Positions 39,851-52,561 of a DNA stretch of 64,000 nt are shown piece by piece. The stretch spans positions 1,550,001 to 1,614,000 of the forward strand of contig NC_033569.1 of NCBI RefSeq assembly GCF_001680005.1, in the 5' to 3' direction. The stretch is from Plasmodium coatneyi. Lineage: Eukaryota; Apicomplexa; Aconoidasida; Haemosporida; Plasmodiidae. Numbering within the stretch: the first letter of the stretch is position 1; every line of letters starts with the position of its first letter. The notes beneath the pieces were generated by a model. That model was not told the DNA's origin, did not search any database, and was given only the letters and a program-made list of their open reading frames with translations. A program made the position numbers and the translations under genes.

Positions 39851-42800
39851 TTCGTTCGGGCGTGTACTTAGGTGCGGTTACGGCAGGATAGGATCAAATG
39901 GGATATGTTCGCTACAGCTATATTTTGTTATGCTCCCTTTCTCTGACTCTCGTTCCTTCCTTTCCCTTTAGGTGCTCCCTTGCTCACATCCCGCTTCGCT
40001 CACATGTGTGGCACACGGCACGGGCTGCTAGCGGGGGGGAAAAGGCTTCTGCGATTCGTGTCTTGTGCTGCGTATGTACAAGCGTTACGTTGCTCATGTT
40101 ATTTACGGGCAGGTGTTTTCCAATCGGTGGTTATGTCACTCCGTGGTTGCCTCTACTTGGCTGCCACGTCGTCAATGCCACTTCGTCGTTGGGCTTGTCC
40201 CCCGAGTTGTCATTCTTTTGGCTCACTTAGAACAAAAAGAAAAAACGGGTTGCGCGATGCATTATTTCGTGCACTTGCGGGCACGTCCCTACGTACCGAC
40301 GTAAAAGGGAGGCGAACCTCTGATGCTACATGTGAAGAGAATTAGCAATTCGTTTTCTGCGCTCAGGCATTTTCCCAGCTAACGGCGACCGTTTAATTAA
40401 AAAAAGTACAGTTGAAAAAGCGGCTTCGTTGTGCGTGTTCTCGCAACGTTGGCATGTACTTGGTAAATTATTCGTGAGTACTGTATACGTACTATGTATG
40501 TATTACGTATGGTATGCCTACGTGTAAATGAATATGCCCCACTTGAGTTTGTAACTGGTGGCAAATTTGAAACAATTTTTTTTCTTTTCAAATTTCACCC
40601 TGCTTGTTCAGGCAAAACTGCGCTACTACATGAAACAAATAAAATGGAAAAAATGAAATAAAATTCTCCACTCAATCTGCTTACACGAACTTTTACTTAC
40701 ATAAAATAAAGTTGCTTTTTATATTTATTTTACTTCGTTTTTATTTCAATTTAAGTGAATATTCTTTTAACTTTTGCACTGGAGGACGTATTTATTTGGA
40801 AACAGTTCCTTATATTGGGGGAGGCCCTTTTTGGTTTCCCTCTCAGCGTTGTGCGCTATGATTGAAGATTTTTCCCATCCTTCCGTGGTCGTTGGGAAAT
40901 TAAATTGCCTCCATTTTTTGCCGCATTTTCCGTGTTCTATTTTGACACGTTTTTTTCGCTTTTTTAAATGCGACACCCAACGGTGGAGTCAAAAAGGAAC
41001 AAACATATGAACAGATAAATAATCCTGTGTTTGTTTGTCCCTCCCGTTCCATGCGTAATAGGCACATGGTGGGGGATGTTCCCCGCAGATACTTGCCGTG
41101 TCGTAAAAAAGGCAAATGAGAAAATAGCAATAGGCCAATTAAACATTACAAAAATGTAAAAAAAAAAAAAAAAAGGTTACTCATTTTATTGCAAATGAGT
41201 ATGCCAAAATAAGCCATCGGATGAGGCTGAAAGAAAACCAATGCCCTTCCTATGGGAATACCTTTTTAAGTAAAACAAAAATAATTTCCCCATTTGAACG
41301 CTCGAATGAGAATGCTTCCTCCCCTGCAGATCAATTCTGCGTCGACTGTTTATGTGCATACGGGTAGGCGTAGGCGGCCTCTGTACATTCACCAAGCTAT
41401 GTATTTTATGTGTGCATTTAAATTATATCACTCGCAATTTAAAACGGTGTGCTGTTGCGACAATGTGGAACGTGAAGCTATTCCACGTGCGACCCAAAAG
41501 TCGCAGAAGGATAAAAAAGGAATTAAAAAAAAGGGCGGGGATAACTCTTTCAAGTAGCATATGTTGAGCAGTTTTAAGTTCTACTACTTAAGCGACGAGG
41601 ATGTGTGCCTTTTTATAGACTTTTTTTTTTTTTTTTTTTTTTTTCCTTTTTTTCTATGACAACATTGAAAAGGTTTCTCCGTGAAGAATGTTGCCCTTCT
41701 TTTATGACGCCCCACATGGTACCATCACTTTCGAAGGTTGTGTCGAGGCTTTACACACTGGGGGAGAAATCATTGTTAAGCGGAAACATTTTGTATTTAA
41801 AAGGGGAGGGGGGAAAAAAAAGAAACAAATTTTACAATTGCTCCATTCCCCCTTTTTAATTAATCTGTCCAACGAAAAAATAACAAATCATGTGTCATCC
41901 CGTAAACTTAATTTTTACACGGATGGGGTGTCCCTTTATTTTTTGTTTCCTTCCCGTTTTTAAGGCGAAATAAAAATGCTTGTAGACCTTTTAAATAAGC
42001 CCATTTCAAATGTGTGCAGTGAACTGGTGGAAAAAAAAAAAAAAAAACACTGCCCGCAAAGGGACAGCATGCCATTCGCCGGAACGTAACAATGATGTAA
42101 AAATGCATGACACATTTTTCATTAAAAAGAGGAGAATATTTTTAAGTGAAGACATTGCAAAACAACCATTTTGAAAGTAATCCCTCTGTGTTCCTCTTTT
42201 CCCATTTTCTGATTCACCCCATTTGTATGTACCCCTCACTGACATGTTTAAATTGATATAGCACTCATAAATTTGAAAAAAAAAAAAAAAAAAAAAAAAT
42301 AGAATATGTCAATTGTGTAAATATATCCGAGCAGAATTTAAGGGCGTCAAGAGTACACTTGACATAGGCCCCTTTAGCATACGTCATTTCCAAGGGGAAT
42401 TTTTTCCGAAGCCTGTTCCATCCATACAAGAAGAATTAGAAATAATTATTTCTATAAGAATGCATAATTGGTTTTATTCACCCTTTCGCAAAATTGAAAG
42501 AGGTACACAAATTGGAAGACGCTTTTTTGACCATTCACAGGGCACTTTGCGCACGCATAAATAAGCGGCAGGGGGGGATTTCCCACATTTTCCACATTTT
42601 CCGCGTTTGGCGCTACTGCACTTTAATGCGACTTACTTAGCGTGGCCGCGACTGTTGGATGTTACTCTTCGCAGTTGCATACTGTACATGTACGTAGGCA
42701 TGCAAGCGCGCATGTACATACATGTGTGTGTTTTTCCCAATTGGCCTCTGCCCACGCACACGTGGCGCTGTGATATCGCTGCATTTGTTAAGTACACACA

Positions 42801-43232
42801 TTTGCTTGTACACACATTTGCTATTCTACTTTTACTGCTTCACGTTTTCCCCACCCGCTGACGCTTGTATGTACATGCATACGTGCGTGTACTCATATGT
42901 TCATATATAACGTACCTACACCCATCCGCATGGGGCATAAACGAACAAAGGTATCACTCCGTAGACATCACAGCAGCAGACAAATTAACAAAGGAAAAAT
43001 TAGTCTTACGCGTGGGTGTACGTGTCCATATAAATGGATTTGCATAAATCCCCCTCCCCATGCGGGTATATTTCATTTTTGTAATTTTTTCCCCTCTTGG
43101 ATTTTATAAATAAAGTCCATGTGTGTGTGCATATATATATTATATGTGTACCACTGACAAGGCACTCTATCCTTCGGGTAAGGAAAAACAAAGGAATTTT
43201 TTTTTTTCCCTGGATCTGTAAGCAATAGCAAG
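39851..43232. other. Divergent intergenic region (Brr6 / PKA-R)
   Basis: 3.4 kb with no convincing gene. It contains an A24 run (42276-42299), T-runs near 41621-41644, A-runs near 41160-41174 and 42030-42047, and CA/TG-rich and GTAC-rich stretches at 42680-42910. The open frames at 39980-40345 and 41688-41963 lack motifs and codon regularity. It should contain both promoters and the long 5' UTR of PKA-R. Confidence 0.5.
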
Positions 43233-43814
43233 ATGGGCAATGTGTGCACATGGTAAGTTGCAACGAGTTAAGGCGCACGAAGGAGGTGTGGAGAGCGTCC
43301 CAGGTTGTCAGTTCTGCCAAAACAAAAATGACAACTCGAAATGAGAAAAAATAGGATGCATCCCAGGATGGGGAGGCCGCTCAACAACCATATTGCTTGA
43401 TTGGAAATTTTCTCCTTTTTTTAAAAAAAAAAAAAAAACGCCACTGGATGAGGATGGGTGTTTGCCAAGTGGGGAAGAACAAGGTGTAATGGGAATAAAC
43501 GAATTGGCGAAATGTGCAAAGTGTGCGAAGGCGTTGCGTGGTGCACATCGACGTACAGCGTAAACGCAACGAACTGCGAAGGGGCACAGTGAGAGAGAGG
43601 GAATTGATGAACGGATGTTTCGCCCAGCCAAGCGAGTATGCAAACGCAGCAATTTACTTCTGCGCCTGCACGAAACAAATCGCAAAGTGCAACGTCAAAC
43701 ACGTGACGAAGCATTTTAAAAAAGAACACTTTCACAGTTTACACTGTTACACATGTTTGCGCGCATTTAAACCAACTGTGTGTACTCGTGCGGCGTAACG
43801 CATTTCCGTCTGCG

Positions 43815-43845
<31 letters not shown>

Positions 43846-45436
43846 GAACGAACGAACAAACAAACAAATGAGTTAACAAATACACGAACACGTGAACAAC
43901 AAATACACAAACGCGTGAACAAATTAATGATAAGCGAAAAGTAACCCCCGCCGACGCTTACTCCCCCCTTTTCCCACACCTTTCGAAGGAGACAAGGGAA
44001 AGGAATTCCTTCCGAACAAAACGCATCAACCATGAATGACAAAGATATACAAAAGCAATTCGAAAAGTATGAAGAGAGTGTAAAGCGGAACAGCAAAAAA
44101 AATATCCTGAGCGATAAATCCAAGGGCAGCATCGATGGAGGGAAAAGCAATTTGTCCAGTTCCTCGTCAATGAATAAAAGGGAAGATGGGGAATCTCAAT
44201 ATAAGGCAGGGCAGAATGATGCCCAAGAGGTGAATCAGCTCTCTGGCATGAATCAGTTGCCTTCCTCTGCAGCGAAGAAAATACTCATAAGTAAGTCCTA
44301 TCCGAGTCATGCCACGGGGGTGACTTGGATGCTGTGCGGTTGTACGAGGCCTTCTCCATTGGGGGAAGTTGACCTCACGAACTCCCTTCACCTGTTCACT
44401 TCACTGATCCACTTCATGACCCACTTCCCCCCCCACAGACGAGGACTACTCCAGCGACGGAGACGAGACGGACTGCCTGAGCGAAGTAGACAAGAAAGAA
44501 ATGGAGCTGAACGAATCGGACATGGTAAAGCTGAGCGTCAGCCAAGGCAAGCGCATGTCAGTAAGTGCAGAGGCATACGGAGAATGGAACAAAAAAAAAC
44601 TCAATTTTATCCCAAAAGTGTACAAAAAGGATGAAAGCGAAAAAGAAAAAATAAGAGAAGCGTTAAATGACTCCTTCCTATTTAATCACTTAAATAAAAA
44701 CGAAATGGAAACCATCGTAAACGCCTTCTTCGATAAAAATGTGGAAAAAAATGTAAACATAATAAATGAAGGAGAGGAAGGAGATCTGCTCTACGTAATC
44801 GATGAAGGAGAAGTCGAAATTTATAAAATGAAGGAAAACAAAAAGGAAGTATTAACTATTTTAAAGTCCAAGGATGTGTTTGGAGAATTGGCTCTACTGT
44901 ATAATTCAAAAAGGGCTGCCACTGCTAAGGCCTTAACCAAGTGTCACTTGTGGGCACTAGATAGGGAATCATTTACCTACATAATAAAAGACAATGTCGC
45001 AAAAAAGAGAAAAATGTACGAAGATTTTCTCACACATATTTCTATTCTGAAAGATATGGATCCGTATGAAAGGTCCAAAGTTGCTGATTCTCTGAAGACG
45101 AAAACATTTTCTGATGAAGAAATTATTATTAAGGAAGGGGAACCTGGAGATACTTTCTACATAATTATTGAGGGAAACGCTTTGGCCATAAAAGGTAAGA
45201 CTGTTATTAAGACGTATAGTAAGGGAGACTATTTTGGAGAGCTAGCCCTTTTGAAAAACAAACCCAGGGCCGCTACTGTTAAGGCGAAAGATTCCTGCCA
45301 GGTCGTTTACCTAGACAGGAAGAGCTTTAAGAGGCTTCTAGGACCTATTGAAGAAATTCTCCACAGGAATGTTGAAAATTACAGGAAGGTCCTCAAGCAG
45401 TTCGGCCTCGACACGGCTTGCATTGAGGGAAACTGA
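43233..45436 (+). CDS. PKAr: cAMP-dependent protein kinase regulatory subunit, three exons
   Basis: Exons 43233-43252, 43989-44290 and 44439-45436, giving 439 residues; phases match (2, then 1). The 20-nt first exon encodes MGNVCTW: Gly2 for myristoylation and Cys5 for palmitoylation, which I recall for the P. falciparum protein. The start at 44032 inside exon 2 would lose it. Next come a charged N-terminus and a pseudosubstrate loop KRMSVSAEAYGEW (K145-R146-M147-S148) in which Ser fills the acceptor site, as in type II subunits. Two cyclic-nucleotide-binding domains carry phosphate-binding cassettes FGELALLYNSKRAAT (residue 255) and FGELALLKNKPRAAT (residue 373). The protein holds the PKA catalytic subunit inactive at membranes until cAMP binds; PKA is needed for merozoite invasion. 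Intron 1 is 736 bp and holds an A30 run. Confidence 0.95.
43815..43868. repeat. A30 run followed by CGAA/CAAA tetranucleotide repeats
   Basis: Thirty A, then about three CGAA and three CAAA units, in intron 1 of the PKA regulatory subunit gene, about 120 bases upstream of the exon 2 acceptor at 43988. Likely length-variable. Confidence 0.85.
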
Positions 45437-46989
45437 CCCACGCAAGGGCAACGGAAGCTGTGACTGGGAAACGTCCTGTGTGCATCGCTTTGGGTGATGC
45501 CTTGTCCTAGCGTTGTCGTCCTCTGCGCGCGAAATTGTGTCCAGCTTTTAAACGACACGCGTAAGGCAGTGGTGCAAATGGACTAGCGGAGGGCGTGACG
45601 GTAAAATGAAATGATCAGTGCAAAGATGGACGAATTGCGAAGGGACGAATCACCCCCTACAGCCGACTAAAGCGAAACGGGTTTTTTCCCCTTGGTCAAG
45701 TTCGCCCATTTCATCGATCCTCAATCAACTACGTGGATCCCATTTACACATTTGTGAGGCCAATTCTGATGCCAGTAAAAAAAAAGGGGGGAGGGGGCAA
45801 GTGCACACCTTGTAAGGATTTACAGCGCGGATAGTAACTCCCCCCGTTTCCCATCCAGTGGGGAAAACAAAATTGTTAATTCTTTTTTTTTATTCTCCTC
45901 CCCTGTGTTCCCTTTTTTTTTCTTTTTTTTACGTTAAAAATTTTACTCATTTTAAGATTTTGTAACTCCGCGTGGCGGCGAAACGGTCACACGGCCATAC
46001 AGCTATACATTGTTCCGATGGAATACTGCTGAACGATCTACCCCAGCCAGTCCCACTCGAAAATGATGATGCCACGTCTGGAATAGCCAAGGTGGCCAAA
46101 ATGGAATGAAAAACAGACAACACACGTTTTCCCCCGTTAAGAGGCAACTGTCGTCCATTTAATGCCATCTCTTGAGCGTCATTTTTTCCAGATTGTATGC
46201 CCTCCAATATTTTTTTCATATCACGCATGGGCAAGTGTAACAAATCTGTATGCGATCTCTTTTGGGGGAATTGACATTTCGAACGTTTAAATATTTTCTT
46301 CTTTCCCTTTTAACTGTTTTACAAAATTGTCAATCTTTTTTCCCCGTCCAAATGGAAAGCACAATGAGAAAAATGAGAATTTACTTCCATGTAAAAAAAA
46401 ATGGTCACGTGAAAATTCTGCGGGGTTAATGATGAAAACATTTCCCGGGTGTATGACATCGCAAAACCGGCGACAATTAATTAGCGAAAAAAAAAAAAAA
46501 AAAAAAAAAATAGCTACACTGTTCAGTATCAAAAGTTGACACAACCGATCTTAGCGAACTGCCAAAGTGCAACGATAAAATGGTAAAAACTCGGCATGTT
46601 CAAACGTTCAGTGTCGCTATAAATCGCCACTTGTGAAGTTCTTCGTCTCACCCCCCCCTGAAAGGAAAAACTTTGCTTACTCACTTTTCCTCACCCTTTG
46701 CAACATTAAACGAAAAGCACAACAAAAAAAACACACACACACAAAGGAGACGCAAAAACGGCGTAAAAACGCGAACGAGTGTTGTCCTGGCAAGGGCCCT
46801 CCCCCTTCTGTGAACGCGCAAATATGAGGATGTTAAATCTGTCTGCAGGTGACTCAAAGTCCATTCACCTTTGATAAGATATACCAGATGGGTATGAATT
46901 CAACGTAGTGCATCCACGGATATAATGTGAATACCTACACGTGTTATTGTATGCACACTAGACAAACTCCTAACAAATAAAAAGGCAAA
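45437..46989. other. Intergenic downstream of PKA-R
   Basis: 1.55 kb between two plus-strand genes. It contains the PKA-R 3' UTR, T-runs near 45884-45930, an A-run at 46489-46510 and AC-rich sequence near 46730. No gene or RNA is recognised. Confidence 0.55.
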
Positions 46990-47945
46990 ATGATAAGCCT
47001 GGCGACAGACATACTCTATTACACGTACGGTCGGAACTTGGGAAACTTCCTCTTCAACACATTTTTATTTTTTGCGAATTATTTGAATTGCGTTTGTCTC
47101 GTTTTGAAGAAGGTAAGTTGCGCTCAGCATGTGTGTAATAACACAGTTTATATGCTTCTTATGGGTGGAAGGATACCCCTACCTACGTAGCGGCAACAAC
47201 TGTGACCTGCTTTCCCCCCACGCACCTTTTCCCCGCAGATATCATGCCTATTCGACAGAACGAATTATAGAGATCTATGCAGTAAACGTGAAAAATGACA
47301 ATACCACATTGTGTTTTGTTTTTTTATTTTATATTTTATATTTTATTTTGCTTCATTTCCTTTTTCGTTCCGTTGCACATGCGCGTGGCGAAGCGAGTTG
47401 TGACTGCGTCTGCCGCGACCGTACGACGTGAAAAAAAAAAAAAAAAAAAAAATGCCCAAATGAGCAACGTGCATGTGTGCAAATGTTCTTTTGTCAAAAT
47501 AGGCCAGCGTGTAGAATAACCTTTCACGCCACACCATTTGGAGGGACCCACAAGACATACAACGCACCTTCCCCTCTACGCAGGCCTGTGCAACATTAAG
47601 CGAGCAAATCTCAGTGGACTTCAAATGGAAAATAAAAATTTAAGCCTCTTAAGTATTGCCAGTATTAACAATGTAGAAACGCTAAACAAATCACTGCTCG
47701 AAGTGGAGACTCAAATAAACGAGCGTCTGTCCACCGAACTTGAGGATTTTTATGACGACGAATATAACTTCGTACGTGCTCCACCACGCGCGCCAACGAA
47801 CGGGCGAACGTATACATGCAGACAGACCCACAAAGAGGCGCACATGCCCGCAAATTCTCTCTTCCAAATACATCGTTTCTTTTATTTCCTTTAACCCCAT
47901 CAGGACTTCATTGACATGGTTCAAGAAAAAGATTTGGACGAATAA
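46990..47945 (+). CDS. Small conserved four-exon protein of unknown function (131 aa)
   Basis: Exons 46990-47112, 47239-47281, 47584-47771 and 47904-47945. Donors are GTAAGT, GTAAAC and GTACGT; acceptors are CGCAG, CGCAG and ATCAG; phases are 0, 1 and 0, and the spliced frame is continuous to a TAA. The N-terminal 40 residues are hydrophobic with Tyr/Asn/Phe (LGNFLFNTFLFFANYLNCVCLVL), possibly a membrane segment or a signal anchor. Residues 60-118 are helical and charged (ETLNKSLLEVETQINERLSTELEDFYDDE). The C-terminus is acidic. I do not recognise the family. It ends only 136 bases from the 3' end of the next, convergent gene. The exon structure is internally consistent but predicted by eye. 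Confidence 0.65.
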
Positions 47946-48081
47946 ATGGGGGGACCCTACAGACGGAGAAGTAGGCAAAGGTAGTTTTTCCCCCAGGGGG
48001 TCCCTTTCCCCTCTGCACAAACTTCCCCATTTAAATGTTTTAAAGAAAATCGTTTTTTTTTTCATTTTTTTCCCGTTTGTT

Positions 48082-49650
48082 TTACTCCATTTCAATTAGT
48101 CTTATAATTTTCTGCACCTCTTGGACCTTCTCTCTGTGCCATAAGTAATATCTGCAAAATTGGCAAATTGTTAAAAGGGGGGTAAAAGTGTGTAGAAATA
48201 AAAAGGGCATCGAGCACAATTGCAATGATGTGTTGATGCATGTGTCCTCTCATTTAAGCTGGAAGCGATTCACGCGTGATGTGCACACCAATACACACCG
48301 GAATGGGTGCCGTCGTGGTAGAGACCATATCAGCATATTGCCCCGTACAACGACAACCCCCCGTTTTAGTTCCTCTCGTTTTTTTTCGCTTTACCTGTTC
48401 ATGTCGCTGTGGTTACTCTCCTGTAAGAGGGATAACAGCTCCTTAACCAGCTGAAGGTTATTTTCGAAATGGCAAAGAAAGAAATTCTTTCTATTCTGTG
48501 AATAAAGAAATAAATTATGTTGCAATATATTTATATATTTTACAATTTCATTTGTTTTCCCCTTTTTGGAAGAACTTTCCCTATTTTGTAACCCCCCAAT
48601 GATGTTGTTAATTTTGTCCTTAACCCTGTCCAGCAGAATGGTACTTGTAGCCTCTCCTTCAAGTATGTATATCTCATTTAAAATGGCTTTGTAGAGTAGG
48701 AATAAGTAAAATGGGGGGGACTCCCTCAATAGTCTTTGCTCATTTTCCTGACTAACCTTGCTCACTGCGTCATGACACCTATTTAGTTTTTTTGCAAACT
48801 CATCACGAGGTGAGGAGTTCTCACTTTTGATGTAATCCATAAATACATAGTTGCTAAATGAGTAGAAAAATAATATCAAGTCATATTTCCCCGCGTCGTG
48901 CAAATTGGTACGTGGGATATACCTCTCGTCTTCTTCCTCCAATTTGTTCACATTGGAGTTATTTTTTCCCTCTTTAGTGGGGTCCCCTTTCTCGGAAGGT
49001 TCTCTCTCTACTGCAGACGAACGTCCGTTCGCTAATCCATCAAAGTTAATATGTTCCGTGAGGTGATCCAGTAGTTCTCTTTCCACACACCTGATATTAT
49101 CATTTTTTACACTGCACATGTTAATATTAAAGAGAAGGTTGATTAACGGGGCGGCTGCTACATGCTCGTAGTACTTCCTAACAACTGCACACAGATCGGC
49201 ATAAAACAAATCATCCTTAATATTCGCCTTTACGTAGGAAGACATTATTCTTACGACTTGGTCATAATTCATGCTGCATAGTCTACTTTTCAGTACAGGA
49301 ATAAATTGCGTTAAAATACTTTTGCCAGAATGCAGTCGGCTTACAATGATCACTATTTTTAATATTTCCTTTACGTGAAATTTGTCCAAATTTTTCAATA
49401 TATCATTGTTTATACAGTCCCATTTTATTTTACTGAAGTTTTTGGACTTATATGTGTCACTGACGCATTTTACAATGAGCTGTGTTGGCGTGTTAATAGC
49501 GCCTCCTCTTAGCAATCTTCTGTTGTGTTGCCCACTGGCGGGCGATACAGAAATGAAAGGGCGACGAAACGGCTGCACATTTTTCCTATAAGTTAAAAGT
49601 GCGAAAATTTTTCTTACACCTTTAGCGTTTCCCCAACATGAAGGGACCAT
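48082..49650 (-). CDS. Helical-repeat protein of unknown function, probably mitochondrial (441 aa)
   Basis: Exon 1 is 49650-48395 and exon 2 is 48151-48082 (donor GTAAAG, acceptor TTGCAG, split Arg codon). The N-terminal 50 residues are basic, Ser-rich and nearly free of acidic residues (GVRKIFALLTYRKNVQPFRR), as in a mitochondrial presequence. The body is a run of about 35-40-residue helical pairs (FHVKEILKIVIIVSRLHSGK, then MNYDQVVRIMSSYVKANIKD, then HVAAAPLINLLFNINMC). This resembles the heptatricopeptide/RAP-type repeat proteins found in apicomplexan mitochondria and their fragmented ribosomes. No RAP domain is visible at the C-terminus, where exon 2 adds a short Glu/Lys helix. The function is inference; an RNA-binding or mitoribosomal role is the best guess. 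Confidence 0.7.
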
Positions 49651-50726
49651 TGAGCGAACGGGCGCTTTGGTAAATTGGCCTCACTGCAGAGGAATATATA
49701 TCCTATGCGGTTCCTTCGTTGCTCCAAATGGGTAGGGAAAAGCAGCTTGTCAAAAATGAAGTAACAAGAATGACGCGGTGAAAGTGACCTCTTAACTTTT
49801 GCAACGTTTGCAAACAGATCGCGTTAATGAAAGCTCAGAGCTAGCCAAAAAATATTTTTCTCTTTTTTTTTTTTTTTTTTTTATTTCCGCATTTTTCACC
49901 TGAACAGTTCATAAAAATGTGAGCATGCAATTTCTGGAAAAATTGTGAACCAGCGCGGGGAAGCAAAATTATAACTGTCATTTTAGCAAGGTTCCATATG
50001 GGACACACGTGCTCATCTTTAAAAAATAAAGGTTAATATGTCTATATTTCGCTTTGCTTAATAATTTCAAAATGTAGAAAAATGCTAATTTATACTCGTG
50101 CGATTTGTATTTTTACGCATATTTGTATGAGTTGTCGCCTTTTAGCAATTGCGCTGCTACTTTCCCGTTGAATTGAAGTCAATAGACTTTTCAGCGGAAA
50201 AAAAAAAAACTCCTCCAGACCGAAAATCCATCATTAATACAACGTCGATGTATCCTGGCTAGCTTTATGCGTGATGGAAAGAAAATAAATTTTCCAAAAA
50301 AGAGCCACAAAAAAAGGGGAAAAAAACACTTAACTTTTCCCATCGTTTAACGGTCTGAAAGTAGCCACATGCTGGTGTAGATACATTAGCGCGCAAAATG
50401 AAGAAAGTGCTGTGTTGCACCTTTTCTGCGTAATGTTCATTTTATACCTTTGCGAGAAATTTCGGATATACTAAAAAAGTTGAAATGAAAAAAAATGAGG
50501 ATGGATGTTGCTAAGTACGTGGGTAAAGTTTTGTCCAACCATATGTTTCCCTGTCCGTTCCCCAAAATATCGAAATTTAGAAAAATCATCGTGCCAACCT
50601 GAGAAACGCCAACCATTTGTACATATCCCCACACAGAAAAAAAAAAAAAAAAAAAACTCACACATCTAAAGGAGCAAATATATACTCAACCCCCCCACAC
50701 ACTCCTTAGTCAGCCACTAACTAAAA
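49651..50726. other. Divergent intergenic region
   Basis: 1.1 kb between two divergent genes, with a T-run at about 49864-49882 and an A-run at about 50637-50656. It should hold both promoters. No gene seen. Confidence 0.55.
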
Positions 50727-52561
50727 ATGGACCAAGGGGTGGAAAAACTGCTGAGCCAAATCAACGACCTGGAGTCTAAGAACCGGTTGATTCACATGCA
50801 AATCGAGGAGATGAAAACCACTGAAAAGGAGTTGCAAAAAAGTGAGAAGGAGGTAATACCAACGTAGACATATAATTCGCATTAAAAATTGGGCAAATTC
50901 CTCCTTCAAAAGGTTTTCCCTTTATCCATCCCGCCCCCTCATCTGTACAAGGTTAATATATATTTTTTTTTTTTCCCAATCATGCTGGCTAGCTCGTGTC
51001 AGACATAGAAAGCATCTGCAAGCAGCTGAAAAGTATGGAAAAGGAGGAAATCGAATTGGTGAGGAGCTGCCGGGAAGAGGCTTTTGAGCAGTGTGCATTT
51101 GCTCAGTTCGCATTTGTGTCATGTTGCTTGTGCGTATCTCTACACACATTCAACATGCGCTTGTACCTCCATCACCACAAATACCTCTTTTGCAACCAAC
51201 CAGAATAACGACATAACCCGCGTTAACCTAATATGCAAAAATGTGGAAGCGACATTGCACAACGAATTTGTGAAGGTCGAAATAGCAGGTAGCTTTTCTA
51301 AGATTCGCCCCATTATGGGAGATTTTTGCGAATGCCAAGAAAAAATTGCGACGTTCATTTTTCGCACCCCAATTTTTTTATGCTCTTATGAGAATACATT
51401 CCTAGTGCACTGCACAAATGGGAAGATGATGGTGCTTAGCTGTATCCCTACTGGCAGTGAAATAACACATAGTAGGGTAGAACAAATGGGTATAACTGCT
51501 AAAGTAGAAAGCAGACATTGGTGAACCTCTCCCTCCCCCTCCTGTATTCCTAACCTAACTCCACCCGTAGCTCAAAAAATCAATCAAGTATATTGCCATG
51601 AAGAAAATGAAAAAAACATCAACACCGATTTGGGAAAAAGTACCGACAAGGTAAAGGACTGTCTAAATAAGATGAACCATTCCAATGAGGACTTGATTGC
51701 GTTAAAGGAGGTGCGAAAAAATAATTTTCTCTTAAATAATGTTTCGATAGAGGACCTGTACGAAATTTATGAGGTAAAAAGGAAAATTAAAAAAAAATGC
51801 ACATCGTGGTTTGCGCAATGTTTCGAGGAGGTGCTCCCACTTTTCATGTTAATGCATTGTAAGGGTCGAATGAAATGTGCCCCAATGGCTTCTTCCCCTA
51901 CGGAAGCATTAGATCATTATATTTGGCTTTCCTTTCTACCTCGTTTTTGAGTGTTTTCCCACCTACCCATTCACACATCGTACAAACTCCAAATGAACAC
52001 ACTGCTTACCCCATGTAGGACACCAAAGAACAATACCAAGAGAATTCCTTCAAAAATCAATGCCACAAAATTGCCATTGTCGATTATAAAACGCATTCCT
52101 ACTTTTGTAACCCCACTCACTTGATACACATGGTAAGGAGGAACGAAAAAAAAAAAGAAAAAGAATCACAATTTCAGTTTGGTAGAGAATTTGAATTTTT
52201 TTTTCCTTTTTTCCCATTTTTATAGACAAATATGCTAACCGAAAAAGTAAGAGAGAGTACCCCTGACCAGAATTTTAATGTAAGTGGAAAACGTTAAATG
52301 GAGATGCAGCTGTTGCTCCTAACTGCGCAGTGTACAGTTGCAAAAATGATACTCTTCGCTAAAAGGCAGATATATGACCCCTTCACACACACAAACCTAC
52401 ATAAACGATTTATTTTTCAGTTTGCGAGCCTCGCCAGCTACTACGGATTGAGCGAAGGAAAAAAGAAGGAACGGATAGAAAACTTCGGCTTGTCCGAGTT
52501 GAATAAAATAATGATAAATCACTACAAGGCGAAGAAGATTAACGTGAACAGTTCTACATGA
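50727..52561 (+). CDS. Seven-exon coiled-coil protein of unknown function (262 aa)
   Basis: Exons 50727-50852, 50993-51058, 51204-51288, 51571-51773, 52019-52132, 52226-52279 and 52421-52561. All introns are GT..AG and the phases agree (0,0,1,0,0,0), so the spliced frame is continuous; the phase-1 junction at 51288/51571 is a good internal check. Residues 1-100 form a Leu/Ile/Lys/Glu-rich coiled coil (LLSQINDLESKNRLIHMQIEEM onward through MEKEEIELNNDI). A second helical region covers about 110-160. The C-terminal 90 residues look globular (CHKIAIVDYKTHSYFCNPTHLIHM, then FASLASYYGLSEGKKKERIENFG). A coiled coil followed by a small globular end recalls kinetochore or spindle subunits such as the Spc24/Spc25 type, but no signature is visible and I do not assign it. 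Convergent with the pir gene. Confidence 0.68.

Noticed and set aside
40000..42000. Several 70-120-codon frames between Brr6 and PKA-R
   Set aside because: Overlapping frames on both strands, no motifs and frequent homopolymer-derived Phe/Lys runs indicate chance.
43514..43798. 94-codon Cys-rich frame in PKA-R intron 1
   Set aside because: Cysteine spacing matches no zinc finger I know, and the frame lies inside an intron supported by both flanking exons.
44032..44034. ATG at 44032 as the start of PKA-R
   Set aside because: It would omit MGNVCTW and 14 further in-frame residues joined by a phase-consistent intron.
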